Shown piece by piece: positions 1 to 10,183 of a DNA stretch of 64,000 nucleotides. The notes beneath the pieces were generated by a model. It did not search any database. It was not told the DNA's origin and worked only from the letters and a program-made list of their open reading frames with translations. How positions within the stretch are numbered: position 1 is the stretch's first letter; each line of letters starts with the position of its first letter. Position numbers and translations under genes: made by a program. This DNA comes from Mesostigma viride (lineage: Eukaryota; Streptophyta; Mesostigmatophyceae; Mesostigmatales; Mesostigmataceae), in the NCBI GenBank assembly GCA_009746045.1, contig RPFO01000175.1, positions 2,429,527-2,493,526 of the forward strand, written 5' to 3'.

Positions 1-585
1 AGGGGGACCGTGCCACACAGTCTGCCAGTAGCATTCTTAACAAGAGTCTAGATCGGTACATGTACATGGCATCCCAACTAGTGGCATCTAGCCTGTCAGA
101 AAATGAACCCGGTCTTGTTCTTGAGTCTTCCCGGGCCTGTCATATAAGTCCTCATATGAGCTGGGAATTGTGATTCACAGCATGTACAATGGGTGTACCT
201 AGCTAGACTAGCTAGCTAGGGAAAGCAGCCGGTGCCAACAATTGGCGGAAGAAAAACATGAAGAAAGGAGGGGTACTGGAAGGGGGCTGGGAGGCGGAGG
301 GGGTTGCCCTACGCTCCTACTGCAGTGGCTGGTGCAGTGCGTAGCCCATTAAGACTACTACTCTGAGTGCGGGAAAGAGATGCGGCGCGCCTTGCATGGC
401 TACTGAATTGGCTACTCATTAGCTGTTTATCCCCTCCTTTTCCATCCTCTACTACTCCCCATGACTACCACTCTGAGCCCTCGAGCCACCTTACCTATAA
501 CTACATGACAAACCCGCGTACGTGGAATAACAAACTGAACTGAAAATCACCATTGAACTAATCGGCGGCCGAGTCGATCGCCAGC
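1..585. other. Intron/intergenic sequence, left edge
   Basis: No reading frame of useful length. It probably contains the start of the intron following the EGF exon. I could not identify the next exon; short exons cannot be excluded. Confidence 0.3.
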
Positions 586-589
586 TTAC

Positions 590-984
590 CCGTCAGGGTC
601 GTTGCAGGTGAAACGGTCGACCTCGTCGCAATTCTCGCCTTTCCAACCCAACGTGCAACTGCAACGTCCGGTGAACCAGTCGCAGGTCCCGCGCCCATCA
701 GCAGCATTGCAGTCTCCTGCACAAGGTATGCTTATAGGGTAGCGGCTTCGGCCATCCGACACGCTGGCAGGAATAGGGTGAGGCTGTGCCCGAAATTCCT
801 GGACAAGCGCATCCCATCCCGGGATCAGCGAAAGATCTCCCAGCTCCCGCGGTGAAGACTCGGCAACCGGAAGCAAACCTGCCACTAACGATACAATACT
901 GATAATACACTGAAGGATATATGTGATATATGTGATTATGGCGACGCGTGTCATAACCCTTGGATAAATGTGAGCCATGGCCAT
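590..984 (-). CDS. EGF-domain membrane protein, first exon (partial gene)
   Basis: The exon opens with ATG at 984 and gives about 131 residues. Residues 14-40 are a long hydrophobic segment close to the N terminus, which suggests a signal anchor (type II membrane protein). Cysteines at 88, 92, 101, 108, 110 and 119 fit one EGF-like module (C..C.....GRGTC......C.C..GW.G..C). Coding stops exactly at a consensus 5' splice site: on the minus strand ...GACGG is followed by GTAAGC at 589-584, so the apparent stop lies inside an intron and the gene continues to the left. Plants and algae use this signal-anchor plus EGF layout in exostosin-type (GT47) Golgi glycosyltransferases, so that is my best guess. 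No catalytic domain is visible here. It could equally be another EGF-bearing secretory-pathway protein. Confidence 0.55.
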
Positions 985-1593
985 GTTGGCCAGATGAGTC
1001 TACCTTTTGTTATTTTACGATAGTGAAGAATTTGTTATTTACCATACCTGTACGGCTGTCCCAGAGACCAATATGGGATTCAGGCCGGAAACCAGAAATT
1101 TTCCAGATAAATAGGTGTACGTTTATTCCAAATATATCCAATAGTTAATCCCTGCTAAGCCTTGGGTATCAAGATGTCAGTGGCTAAAACGGAGCCTTGC
1201 TAGACCACGGAAGCCACTGGACTTCTAATGGGTCGGAAACCAGAAATTACCATAGCCAGCTGACTGTCAGCCGGATTCAGGGTGAGTTCGCTGTGAGTTC
1301 GCTGTGGTCAAAATGCAAAGCAAGCGACCTGCCTAGTACATTCAGGCGGGTATGCTCGTACCCGGCAGGCGTTGCCGTTGTGTGCGTACAGTAAGAACAC
1401 TTTCGTGTTGTTCAAGTTGTTCCGTGTTCGGTCAATGACGTACATACTACATACTAATACATTTCTTGTTTTTGGTCCATTGGAGTTCCTTCCCACCAAG
1501 AGAAACACTTATTTTGCAGATGCGCGCAAGCCCTTGGGCACGTAACATGGGCACAACCCTTATGCTGGCTGCCTATGCGCATCACCCCCTATT
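985..1593. other. Non-coding gap with no recognised feature
   Basis: Upstream of the EGF exon on the minus strand, so it may include its promoter. I see no clear core promoter. The only longer frames are short, in conflicting frames, and lack protein-like composition. Confidence 0.3.
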
Positions 1594-2791
1594 GTGAGAG
1601 TGCTTGATCTCTACGCCTGGCAGGGGGACAGATATCGGTTACTGGCATATACTGAAGTTAATGCTTGGGTGCAATTGCTTTTTGATTTAAAACATGCCAT
1701 CGCTACACGCTTGGAACACCCTCATCCAGGCCATCCCCGGCCAGCTACATGGCATGCTCTGATGATGGCCCCACGCAACAAGGCCCTCCAACCGGGTGCC
1801 GATTGGATCAGTTTTTACCCAGACGGGATCACACCCACATGCAAAGGTCTGGTCCGGGGAGTGTTACCTCCGGAGTCCAAGTGGCCGACATCCTTCCCGG
1901 CCACAATGGTTGCCTCAATCAGTTGGCGACACTATGTGTATGTCTTCCAGCCCACCAATGTCACCGTATCCGGATGGTCCCGTGGTTAATATCAAGGTCC
2001 TGCACTATGTTCCAGCCGGACCCCACGACCCCGGCGGAGGCCATCACTTGGTTACACGAAGGCAATATGAGGTTGGATACTTTACCATTGGACCCTCTGG
2101 AATTTGGCTGGACCCTGAACAATGGGATGTCTAGGATCAGCAAATGTCTTTACGAGTACACGGCAGTATGGGGTTATGACATTTTATTGCACGAGAACCA
2201 TAAGCTCCACCCTGGCCGCCCCCAATGGGGCTTTCAATGGCCTGGTTACAGTTGGATTAAACTTGTCACCGTGGCGGTCGATCACCCCTTGGTGGACCGC
2301 AGAGCGACCGACATTCAACATCTTTTACTGCACAGGGCAATTGGGGTAAACGCGACCCTCAACAGTCGGTTTCACCACGATGCGACATGCCTGTGCACCT
2401 TCCCCTCGGAAACAATTGAGCACCGCTTTCTCTACTGCCAAGTGAGCGGGGTGTGGCAATGGTTGTTTAACGTATGGCCCACATGGACCGCGCTACCACA
2501 TTCCACATTTGCGCTATCAGTGCGCTGTATCATATGTATTCCGACGGTATTGCGGGGACCCCAGGGGATGAGTTGTCCGACAGTCAACTAGCCTGGGTAT
2601 GGCTACGCACTAATATGCTATATGCGATCTGGACTATTCGGAACGAGACGGTTTTCAAAGTGCGGCACGAGTACACCAAAGCCGCCGTGGTGAGGCGGTT
2701 TATCTTCCTCTGGAACTCAGCAATGCGTCGCGCTTGGCTCTTGACGCAAGAAAACTACAAGGTGTGGGACCCCGGGCCCAACAATATATGA
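1594..2791 (+). pseudogene. LINE ORF2 C-terminal fragment (zf-RVT-like), frameshifted
   Basis: Three overlapping frames (1594-1989, about 1990-2591, 2474-2791) together read like one protein cut by two frameshifts. The middle part holds a zinc-binding pattern CLC.......EHRFLYC followed by VWQWLF, like the zf-RVT domain after the reverse transcriptase of plant-type LINEs. The third part has LLYAIWTIRN-like spacing (LYAIWTIRNETVF), a common ending of these ORF2 proteins. No RT catalytic motifs are present, so this is a 5'-truncated, decayed copy. Family assignment is by motif only. Confidence 0.5.
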
Positions 2792-2883
2792 CAGGCCTAA
2801 CCCCTTGGAGCTTTTCCATGCTCTCCTGGGACGCAACAGGGTGTTTACTTGCATTACTCACGGTGACCTTACGCGCGTCACTT

Positions 2884-2990
2884 GGCTCCCCTGGTCACAT
2901 AATGCTCCTCTCTAAACCTTTCACCTATAGGTGATGTATCACACTACCCTCAGTGGGTAACCAGCTGGTCGATACGTGGTACCTCTTAAC
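2884..2990. repeat. Direct repeat flanking Copia-1 (left copy)
   Basis: About 105 bp, starting GGCTCCCCTGGTCACATA and ending GGTACCTCTTAAC, recurs at 11045-11140 beyond the right LTR with a short internal difference. The two copies are remnants of the same older repeat (a LINE 3' region) into which Copia-1 inserted. The last five bases, TTAAC, are the left target-site duplication. Confidence 0.6.
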
Positions 2991-3605
2991 AGTTAACGTA
3001 AAGGATTTACGTTAGATGGATAGAGATTGTTACGCTCTTTCCAACGGCACCTTGAACGCCTCATTTGGTTAAGGAACGTAAAAGTTATGACGTTTCCTAG
3101 GCTGTGCCGACAGTACCCGGCGCGCCACTGTGGGCGCGTACGGACACAGGATGTACAAGTGTCACTTTGATAGTCCGCAGGACGTTGACAGGACTTGTAC
3201 AGGACTTGATGGTCAATTGATAGGTAGGCGCACTGTAGCGCGCCAGGACCTATGAGACAATTGATGCTGACTAGTGTACGGATAGGTCCACAGGACTAGC
3301 CGTATGGACAATTGATAGATCTGCGCGCCAAAGGCGTGCCAGAGTCTGTGTAATCAATTGATTGACAGTTCAGCTGTGACAGTGCAGCTGAATACTTGGA
3401 CGCGTCCCTAGCAAGCTATATGTGTGACTTGGTCGCACCGGGACGCTAGTTCTTGCGTGCACGTTCTCTTGGCACTGCGACCCTGTCGCCTGTGCTGCGT
3501 GCAGTCTTGGAAGTGACGTGACTTACGTCTGTGTTTCCTTGTTATTAATAAAGGCAACTTCCTGCAAGAACCATGGCGGAATTCGTGGCATTCTCACTCA
3601 CAACT
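2991..3605 (+). repeat. Copia-1 5' LTR
   Basis: 615 bp, starting AGTTAACG and ending CACAACT. It contains AATAAA at 3547-3552 as a likely poly(A) signal. Compared with the 3' LTR I see C/T (CCTAGCAAG versus CCTAGTAAG), T/G (CTCTTGGC versus CTCTGGGC) and a CA dinucleotide missing near the end. An ATG in good context (ACCATGG) lies at 3573, and its frame runs out of the LTR. Confidence 0.85.
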
Positions 3606-4298
3606 CGTATTACACGCCTCGTCAAAAAGATGCCAAATTCTGAAGAATTCCGGATTCCCGCGATGAGGAAATAGCCGCTCCGCCGGCTGGTCCTTCGTCA
3701 AGACCGACTGCGCCGTCGTGGCAGCAATTGCTCGACGAAGTCACGATCTCGCTCGACGAACTTCATCGTCGGCAGCGCGCAGTTCACCATTGCTCGGGGA
3801 TAACCCCGAGGACCCCGATTTGCCAGCACTGGTGCCGGCTATACGCGCACTGTTGGACCAGATTCGAAACATTTTATCGCATTTACGGTCCAGGTGCGGG
3901 GAGGTTTGCGGTCGGTGAACGAAGTCACCACTGCCATCGAGGAGCTGGACAACGCCATCTCTTCACTCACCGGTTACCAGAGAAACCTGCAAAACTGGGC
4001 ATCGCTACGCACGGGGGGCGCGCCGGCGGTGTCGACAAATTTGTTTCAGGATCTCGCGTTGCTGTCGCTGCTCACACGCGGCGTACGCAGTCGCGAACGC
4101 CAGGTTCTTATTAACCTGGTGGCTTTTCTCGCGTCTCTGCGAGAGTGGATTCCCGCAGGGTGGGAATTGTTATCCATTTTTACTCATCCTCTGCGCCTCG
4201 TCGCGCGTCGGCGCGCGCAACTTCGCGACGGGAAGCACACCGGTTTTAATACATACCGGTGCAGGTCCGGCACACACGCCGGATATGGAGGATCCTGA
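3573..4298 (+). pseudogene. Leader ORF of Copia-1, starting inside the LTR, broken
   Basis: ATG at 3573 lies in the last 33 bases of the 5' LTR and reads MAEFVAFSLTTRITRLVKK before a stop near 3674. Protein-like, helix-rich, low-complexity-free sequence continues in the other frames (3675-3800 frame 2, to about 3890 frame 1, 3894-4298 frame 3, for example VNEVTTAIEELDNAISSL and RGVRSRERQVLINLVAFLASL). This suggests one ORF of roughly 230 residues disrupted by two or three indels. I do not recognise the protein. It could be an N-terminal Gag extension or an independent ORF preceding gag at 4504. Confidence 0.4.
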
Positions 4299-4503
4299 GT
4301 TCGTATACGAGTACTGCGACTTCCGGGGCCTTGACTACTAGTCGGCCAATTTTCTTCAGTACTCGTCGACATTTTTTGTCGAATTTTCGGCGGCAATTCG
4401 CGGGGGCGGCGCGACACCGGCGCAGGCGGCAGTGGCGACAAAAAATTTTGTACATATTTTCTGCTGCTTTGCTAAGGTGTTCTTTGAATAGCTTGTAGTG
4501 CAG

Positions 4504-5612
4504 ATGGCTGAGGGCGCCGTAGCAAGGTGCCCAGCCAGTGGGAATAATGGGGTGCTGGTAGTGGAACCGCTCACGTAGATGACGTGGGGGTTACCGGAGA
4601 GATTACCAACCTTCCTCACAATAATAATAATGCACAAGCTGTTCATGGCTTTGATCTCACCACACAGGGTCTTTTAATTGTCAATCAGCTGCAGCCTGTA
4701 ACCTCAGACTCCAAGCCTAAGCAGGCTGAAGAGTTTGTGGAAGGATTGGAAGGGTTCCCTAGCTTGTACGGTGGTACAAATTACTATCAAATCTGGATAG
4801 GAAGTAGCACTTTTGGCAAGTGTACTGACCAGATTAAGGACCTACCAGGGAGTGCAAGAAGGCCAATAAGGCCTGGGCACTGTACGTAGCTGAGCTGAAG
4901 GAGCTGCTGGAAGACCAACGCAAGAAGGTCGGCATCCATTGGCAGGACAAGTATCAAGGGTGGGAGGTCAAGGGGACCTGATCCAGAACTTCCTTAACTA
5001 TTGTAAATGGTTGAGGAGGGCAGGGCTCACGGCTTTAATGTCGCTGATAACATAGCCCTGACCAACTGGCTCAAGGTTTCTGGGCTGGATAAGGCTACAC
5101 GTGGCTCCTTAAAGGTCATGTGTGCCCCACACTCAACCCTCAAGGCCTACAAGGTCATAATCAAACAAGCACTCGAGGCAGAGGAGCTGTTTGAGGGTGG
5201 AGTGCCAGCAGTGAAGGCTACCCAGGCAGGTGGGCGTACCCAGGGTGGCTCCAAGACGTCTGAGGCTGACCGAAGCCAAGGAGGGCGTAGGGGCAACCAT
5301 AACAAGCGCAAGGGAGATCATTCACCTGATTCTGACAGGAGGTCACACTCCAAGTCGGTGTTCAGGCGGGTGGGTGGTCAGCCCAAGCAGGGCAACGCGT
5401 CTGACAACGGGGGCAGTGGCCAGGGCAAGTCAAAGATACAATGCTACCTGTGCAAGGGGTGGGGGCACATCAAGAAGGAGTGTCCCAGCTTCAAGAAGTC
5501 CCAGGGCCAGGGCAGCAACAAGAATAACAACAACAACAAGAAGAACAACAACAAGTCCCAGGCAGGCCAGCCTTCAAAGGGCAGTCAGCAAGAAGACAAC
5601 AAGGAGCAGTGA
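4504..5612 (+). pseudogene. gag: Copia-1 gag with CCHC zinc knuckle, frameshifted
   Basis: The probable start is ATG at 4504 (MAEGAVARCP), followed by a frameshift near 4578. PSLYGGTNYYQIW near 4755-4800 resembles the conserved start of copia Gag (L.GTNY..W). Coding then moves to frame 2 (4856-4980, KAWALYVAELKELLEDQRKK) and back to frame 3 from about 5007. The nucleocapsid knuckle CYLCKGWGHIKKEC (CX2CX4HX4C) lies near 5441-5485, followed by an Asn/Lys/Gln-rich tail. Gag ends at TGA 5610-5612, and the same frame stays open downstream for over 50 codons. This copy cannot make full Gag as written. Confidence 0.7.
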
Positions 5613-5751
5613 CTGTCTGAGGCAACCCCTACACACCTTAATTCACCCAGGGGGAGGCCAGGTGCTCCAATGCAGATTTTATATCTGGGCAACAAGAGGG
5701 TGATCTCCAGGTTCAGGTGGCCCCAGGTCACCTGGAGAGGTACAGGTTCCT

Positions 5752-7473
5752 ATGAAGACGTCCTTGACAGCTGGTGCAGCTGTAAGAATGTCTGACCCCA
5801 TGCATCCTCGTGCTGGGCACGAGGGTGGACCTCTCATTTTGAGAGAAACCAATGTACAACCACAGAGGGGTGTGAAGGCCTCTGGTGGTATGCATGTGGT
5901 CCCTGCTGGCGGTCCAGGTGTTGGGCATGAGCAGGGTGACTCAGGCTCTGAGTCAGAACAGGATGGAAGTCAGCATGGTGATGCTGGACAACCTGACAGC
6001 ACAGTCCTGACTGTGCCAGGGACTGCTTCCTCTGTGTACCAGGAGTTGGGTGCCCGAATCCACAACATGTTTGGGCATGCCACTTCTCTGTCAAACAACT
6101 TTGCCTTCCGTATGGGCAGGGCACCCCTTCTTAAGGCGTGTCAGCAAGCTGCCTCACGGTGTAAGTGCCAGTTGTCCTCCAACAAGCCCAGGAAATCACA
6201 TGCCAAAGCTCTACCTCAGAGCATTGGTGATCTGCAGTGTGATATCCAACACATCAGGGGCATGCAACTGTTGGTGTGCGTGGACAGGTACACGAAATAC
6301 AAGGTGCTGGAGCATTTACCTTCTATGAAGAACAGGTACTTGCTGGCTGCCCTGCAGAATGTAAGAGCCAAGTTTCCTACCACAAGGATCCAGGTGGACA
6401 TGCAGTTTCAGCATCTCAAGGGTGATCCTACCCTTCCTGAGTTGCTGGTTACACCTAGGGAGGCTCATGGGCAGCAGGGTGCTATCGAGAGGGCAATCCA
6501 GGAGGTCAAGAAATTGATCATCTCTGAAGACTGGGTACCCTTGTCTGCACCTGCACTTGTCAGGAGTGCATGGCTGAGGAACGTGGAGCAGCAGCTGAAC
6601 AGCAGGGTTAACTTCTACTATGATGGAGTTGCTGTCAGCCCAATGGGTCTATATCATGGCCTGTGCCCACCACATGTGCTGGAGGGCTGGAAACATGCTG
6701 CACATGTCACCTTTGCCAAGCTGAGGGAGAAGGACCGGGGTTGGAAGATGCTGGAGCCACAAGTGGGTCAGAAGGTCCTAGCTTGGAAGGAACCTAGCCT
6801 TTATGGCAAACGTGGTAGCTGGAGTCCTGGGGTGGTTACCCAGGTTGATGAAGCTAGCCACGCATGCTTGGTCAGCATGGAGGACGAACCAAAGCATGTA
6901 CACCGGCTGAGTTGGTCATATGTCAAGCCTAACCTGATGAATGAGGGCAGTCAGGCACAAGGCTCACAGGATCTGCAGGATTTTCAGGTCCCAGGTGACA
7001 TCACTGACGCAACGACCACATCTGTTGCAGGGGAATCTGTCAGCCCTGGCCAGGTTGCAGAGGTACTTGTTGAACAGGCTGCAAGGTCAACAGCTGGGGA
7101 GTCAACTGTCAAGCCCAAGGCACTAACCAAGCCCAGGGGGACAAGTTTGGCTGGATTGATTGGGGCTCTACAAAGGGCCAAGAAGCAGCCCAAGGTAGCC
7201 AAGCTCAGGTGGCATGGCAATCTGGGGCTGGACACTGCCTTAGAGGTAGACACTAATTCTCAGGTTTCCATCATTGGGACCAGGGCTGCAGCAGGGTACA
7301 GCATGTCTGAACCCAGCTATCAGTTTGTGTCTGACTTCAGTGGCGGGGTACACGTGAAGGTACTGGGTGAGGTATTCATTCCTATCCTTGGACAGGACAC
7401 TGCTTTTTGTGTCTTGGAGGGCTATCAAGGACCTGCTCTTCTGGGGCAGAATTTCCTATGCCAGGATGGGTAG
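5752..7473 (+). CDS. Copia-1 integrase plus retropepsin-like domain
   Basis: An uninterrupted 573-codon frame from ATG 5752. A histidine/cysteine segment (HNMFGH ... CKC, about residues 102-145) corresponds to the copia zinc-binding pre-integrase region. The catalytic triad is probably D in LQCDIQH, D in IQVDMQF and E in GAIERAI; the second D-E spacing is about 29 residues, shorter than the usual 35. GQKVLAWKEPSLYGKRG...PGVVTQVD resembles the SH3-like integrase C-terminal domain. The last 90 residues hold a retropepsin-like unit: LEVDTNSQVSII, then a flap region, then ALLGQNFL. The normal DT/SG-A/S active site reads DTNS. Domain order here is integrase then protease-like, unlike copia (PR-INT) or gypsy (PR-RT-RH-INT). 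Confidence 0.75.
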   Translation: MKTSLTAGAAVRMSDPMHPRAGHEGGPLILRETNVQPQRGVKASGGMHVVPAGGPGVGHEQGDSGSESEQDGSQHGDAGQPDSTVLTVPGTASSVYQELGARIHNMFGHATSLSNNFAFRMGRAPLLKACQQAASRCKCQLSSNKPRKSHAKALPQSIGDLQCDIQHIRGMQLLVCVDRYTKYKVLEHLPSMKNRYLLAALQNVRAKFPTTRIQVDMQFQHLKGDPTLPELLVTPREAHGQQGAIERAIQEVKKLIISEDWVPLSAPALVRSAWLRNVEQQLNSRVNFYYDGVAVSPMGLYHGLCPPHVLEGWKHAAHVTFAKLREKDRGWKMLEPQVGQKVLAWKEPSLYGKRGSWSPGVVTQVDEASHACLVSMEDEPKHVHRLSWSYVKPNLMNEGSQAQGSQDLQDFQVPGDITDATTTSVAGESVSPGQVAEVLVEQAARSTAGESTVKPKALTKPRGTSLAGLIGALQRAKKQPKVAKLRWHGNLGLDTALEVDTNSQVSIIGTRAAAGYSMSEPSYQFVSDFSGGVHVKVLGEVFIPILGQDTAFCVLEGYQGPALLGQNFLCQDG

Positions 7474-9234
7474 TGATCACGTCCTCTCTCCTGACTAAGG
7501 AAGGGGCTGGTCAGGTCCCACTGATTAATTTCAGGACCACTCACCTATCACGTGCAGTAACCAGGTCGGTTAAGCGTGTGCAAGTGTGCCAGGGGCAGGA
7601 GCCCTTGGTTGATGACCTCATACTGCCAGCTGCTAGTCATCCAAGCAGTTTGGGCATTGGTCCTCACTCACTTGCTGGACACAGCCCTATCAACTACCAA
7701 GGCCTGGTGAAGCTCATGTCCTCTCCCATTATGTGTCCCCAGGTCACACTGGGTCTGATTAAATCTGGGGAGGACTGGATCTCCAAGAAATGCGTGGAAC
7801 CTGTCAATGACCTGCCTCCTGCACGACGTCTACTCAAGCTCAAGTTTGTCATCAAGATGAAGGAGGTGGACGGGGTCAAGGTACCACATGTCAGGCCAGT
7901 GCTGAATGAGTTCAAGGGTACTGGTGAGTGCACTGCTGAGGAGTTGTATACCCCTGGCATGCTGCATGATACTTGGAGGCTGCTGCTGTGTGTATTTCTA
8001 GGCCTTCTCAACAAGGGCTTGGACTATGGCTCAGTGGTGGTAGACTTCAAGAGGGCATTTCTGGAGGGTGATGCAGATGTGGCACAGGAAAAGTGGGAGG
8101 GCAAGACGCCTTTCTATGTTAGGGTGCCTGCTGTATGGAAAAGGGACATCCACACGGAGTTCCTTAAAATCCTCAAGGGCCTGGAGGGCCTGAGGTCAAG
8201 TCCAATAATCTGGAGGGAGACTCTCAACCGTTTCCTGAAGGAGCATTGCAACTTGAAGGTCTCTCCTGTAGACCCCTGTCTGTTTCTGGGGCAATGGGAA
8301 GGCCTGCCAGTGTATGCTTCGCTGCACGGGGATGACCTACATCTGATAGCTCCCACGTCGTGGCTTAAGGAGCTGATCTCCATCATTAAGTCCAAGTTTC
8401 CTCTGGGTAGGGAGCAATGGCAGGTGGAGAATGAGCCTCTGCTGTTTGTGGGCATGGAGGCCACACTGGTGAAGAAGGGGGGAGTGGCGTATGCTGCTGG
8501 TGGGGGGCAATGATTATCAAGAGACCCTCATTAGCAAGCTTCCTCCAACCATCACACAGGCACTGTGTCCCATGGTGAGGGGCATGGTTGCTTGGGTGGC
8601 AGGCATTTCCAGGCCAGACCTTATGGTCATAGCCAGGTTGCCTGATGACATGCTGGTGGAGCTAGGGTCTGCCAAGGTGGCTGATCAGGTCAGGGCTTCA
8701 TCTGGCATTCTGTTGTCTGCAGTGGATTTATCACAACCCATTTGCATGGAGCTGTATGTGGATAGCTCAATGGACAGCAGGCAGGTCTCCAAGGTCAGGG
8801 GCAGGGCTGCAGGGCTCTTTGTGCTCAGACAGGAAGGCCTGGGGAGTTTGGTGAGCTGGTTTAGTCGCCTGCACAAACGGGTGGCTGTCAGCAGTGATGT
8901 GGCAGAATGCAGGGCTATTTGTGAAGGCATTCACACAAGCCTTTATCTGAAGGAGTTGCTTCATCAGATGACTTCTAACACTCCTTGGCCACTTCAGGTT
9001 ACCACTCTTCTAAAAACAGACTCCATGGGGATGGTGCAGTTTGTGCACAGGCAGATGGCCAGAAGTAGGGACTTGGATTATCTCCTTCTTAAGGAGTTGT
9101 CCTCCTTGGCCAATATTGAGCATATCCCTGGGGTTGACAATCCTGCTGATGCTTTGACCAAGCTAGTGCAGAAGGCAGCAGTGCAATACAAGGTTCTTCA
9201 GTCTCTGATGGACCCATCTCAGCAAGCTGTCTAA
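7458..9234 (+). pseudogene. Copia-1 reverse transcriptase and RNase H, one frameshift
   Basis: Begins at ATG 7458 in the -1 frame relative to the preceding ORF, which it overlaps by 16 bases. Copia-type RT motifs: VVVDFKRAFLEGD (first catalytic Asp), KILKGLEGLRSSPIIW, and ASLHGDDLHLI, where the usual YVDD box is HGDD. LLFVGMEA follows. The frame ends at 8513, but a shift near the G-run at 8500 restores coding to TAA 9234 (QETLISKLPP...). That part carries a copia RNase H: ELYVDSSMDSRQ, SSDVAECRAI, KTDSMGMVQFV and the ending NPADALTKL. A single base change in a G homopolymer separates the two halves, so this copy was disabled recently or the break is a sequencing error. Confidence 0.75.
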
Positions 9235-10183
9235 GCTGGTGCATGGTTATAGGGCATTGGAGAGCAGATTGTGTGGTAGTGTCAGCATTGTGACTGGCAT
9301 AATACCTGTATTTTAGTCTGTACTAAGGCTCATGGACCATGGTACACTCACTCTGATTTTAATCAGGATACAGCCAGGTTTTGGCTGGGGTTCATGCTGT
9401 TGACTACACAAGGTTGACAGGTCCATTACAGACCATGTATTCTATTTTAAAAGAAATGTATATTTGTACATACTTCTCACAATGGTCTGGGAACCTTTAT
9501 TCTGGGGTTTATAGGGCGGGGTTCGATTCCCTGGTATTATGTTTCTACAAGCTGGCCTGTTCAGGTGTTTGCCTGTTCAGACTTCCCTAGTTCCCCAGGG
9601 CAGGATTTAATTGTTGCCTATGTGTTTCATTTTGTCATTTGTTTGCTGTGGCAGTTTACCATCTGGCAAGTAGACGGGCGCCGTAAGACGGGCGCCAATA
9701 GACCCCTGTTGAGAGAATGACAGGCAAACTATTGTAATACGCCTTACTTTGTCAAGTGGTATTTTAATTGTCATGGATTTATTGTACTTATATTGAATAT
9801 GTACTGGGTTTTATGGGATTAGTATCTGGGATTAATGTAACTCACCGCCAGAAGGTCATTGTACTGGAGGCTCTACCGAGGTGATGGGATTAATTCCTGG
9901 AGAAGACCTCATAGAATTAACCTGTATGTATTTAATTTTGTGTGCTTCTAATATCTGGTGGTACTCTGTAATGCCACTTCCATAGGTTTTCTCCATTTCT
10001 CATGAAATGGTTTTCCCTGTGGCAGATCTGTTTCTTTTCCAGTTCCTTAAAAGAAAGGGCTGGGGGAATGGCATTGGCCATTAAAGACATCTGTTCAAGC
10101 TTCAAGCTGGAGTGAAGGACATTTCAAGCTACTTCAAGGGTCCCTGGCAGGGGATGTGATCCCTAAAGAAAAGAAGGGATTGG
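9235..10183 (+). other. Copia-1 3' untranslated region with polypurine tract
   Basis: No ORF. It contains a tRNA T-arm-like hairpin (9515-9532, listed separately), two GACGGGCGCC motifs near 9673-9697, and a purine-rich stretch (AAAGAAAAGAAGGGATTGG) ending at 10183 immediately before the 3' LTR. The purine stretch is the expected plus-strand primer. Confidence 0.6.
9515..9532 (+). other. tRNA T-arm-like hairpin / Pol III B-box match in Copia-1
   Basis: CGGGG-TTCGATT-CCCTG forms a five-pair stem (one G-T) with a seven-base tRNA-type loop. GGTTCGATTCC at 9520-9530 matches the B-box consensus. Copia-2 has the same loop at the same place, with changed but still paired stem bases. I do not see a full tRNA cloverleaf. 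Confidence 0.5.

Noticed and set aside
9480-9545. tRNA gene at the B-box of Copia-1
   Set aside because: Only the T-arm is convincing; no acceptor stem, anticodon arm or clear A-box. Kept as a hairpin only.
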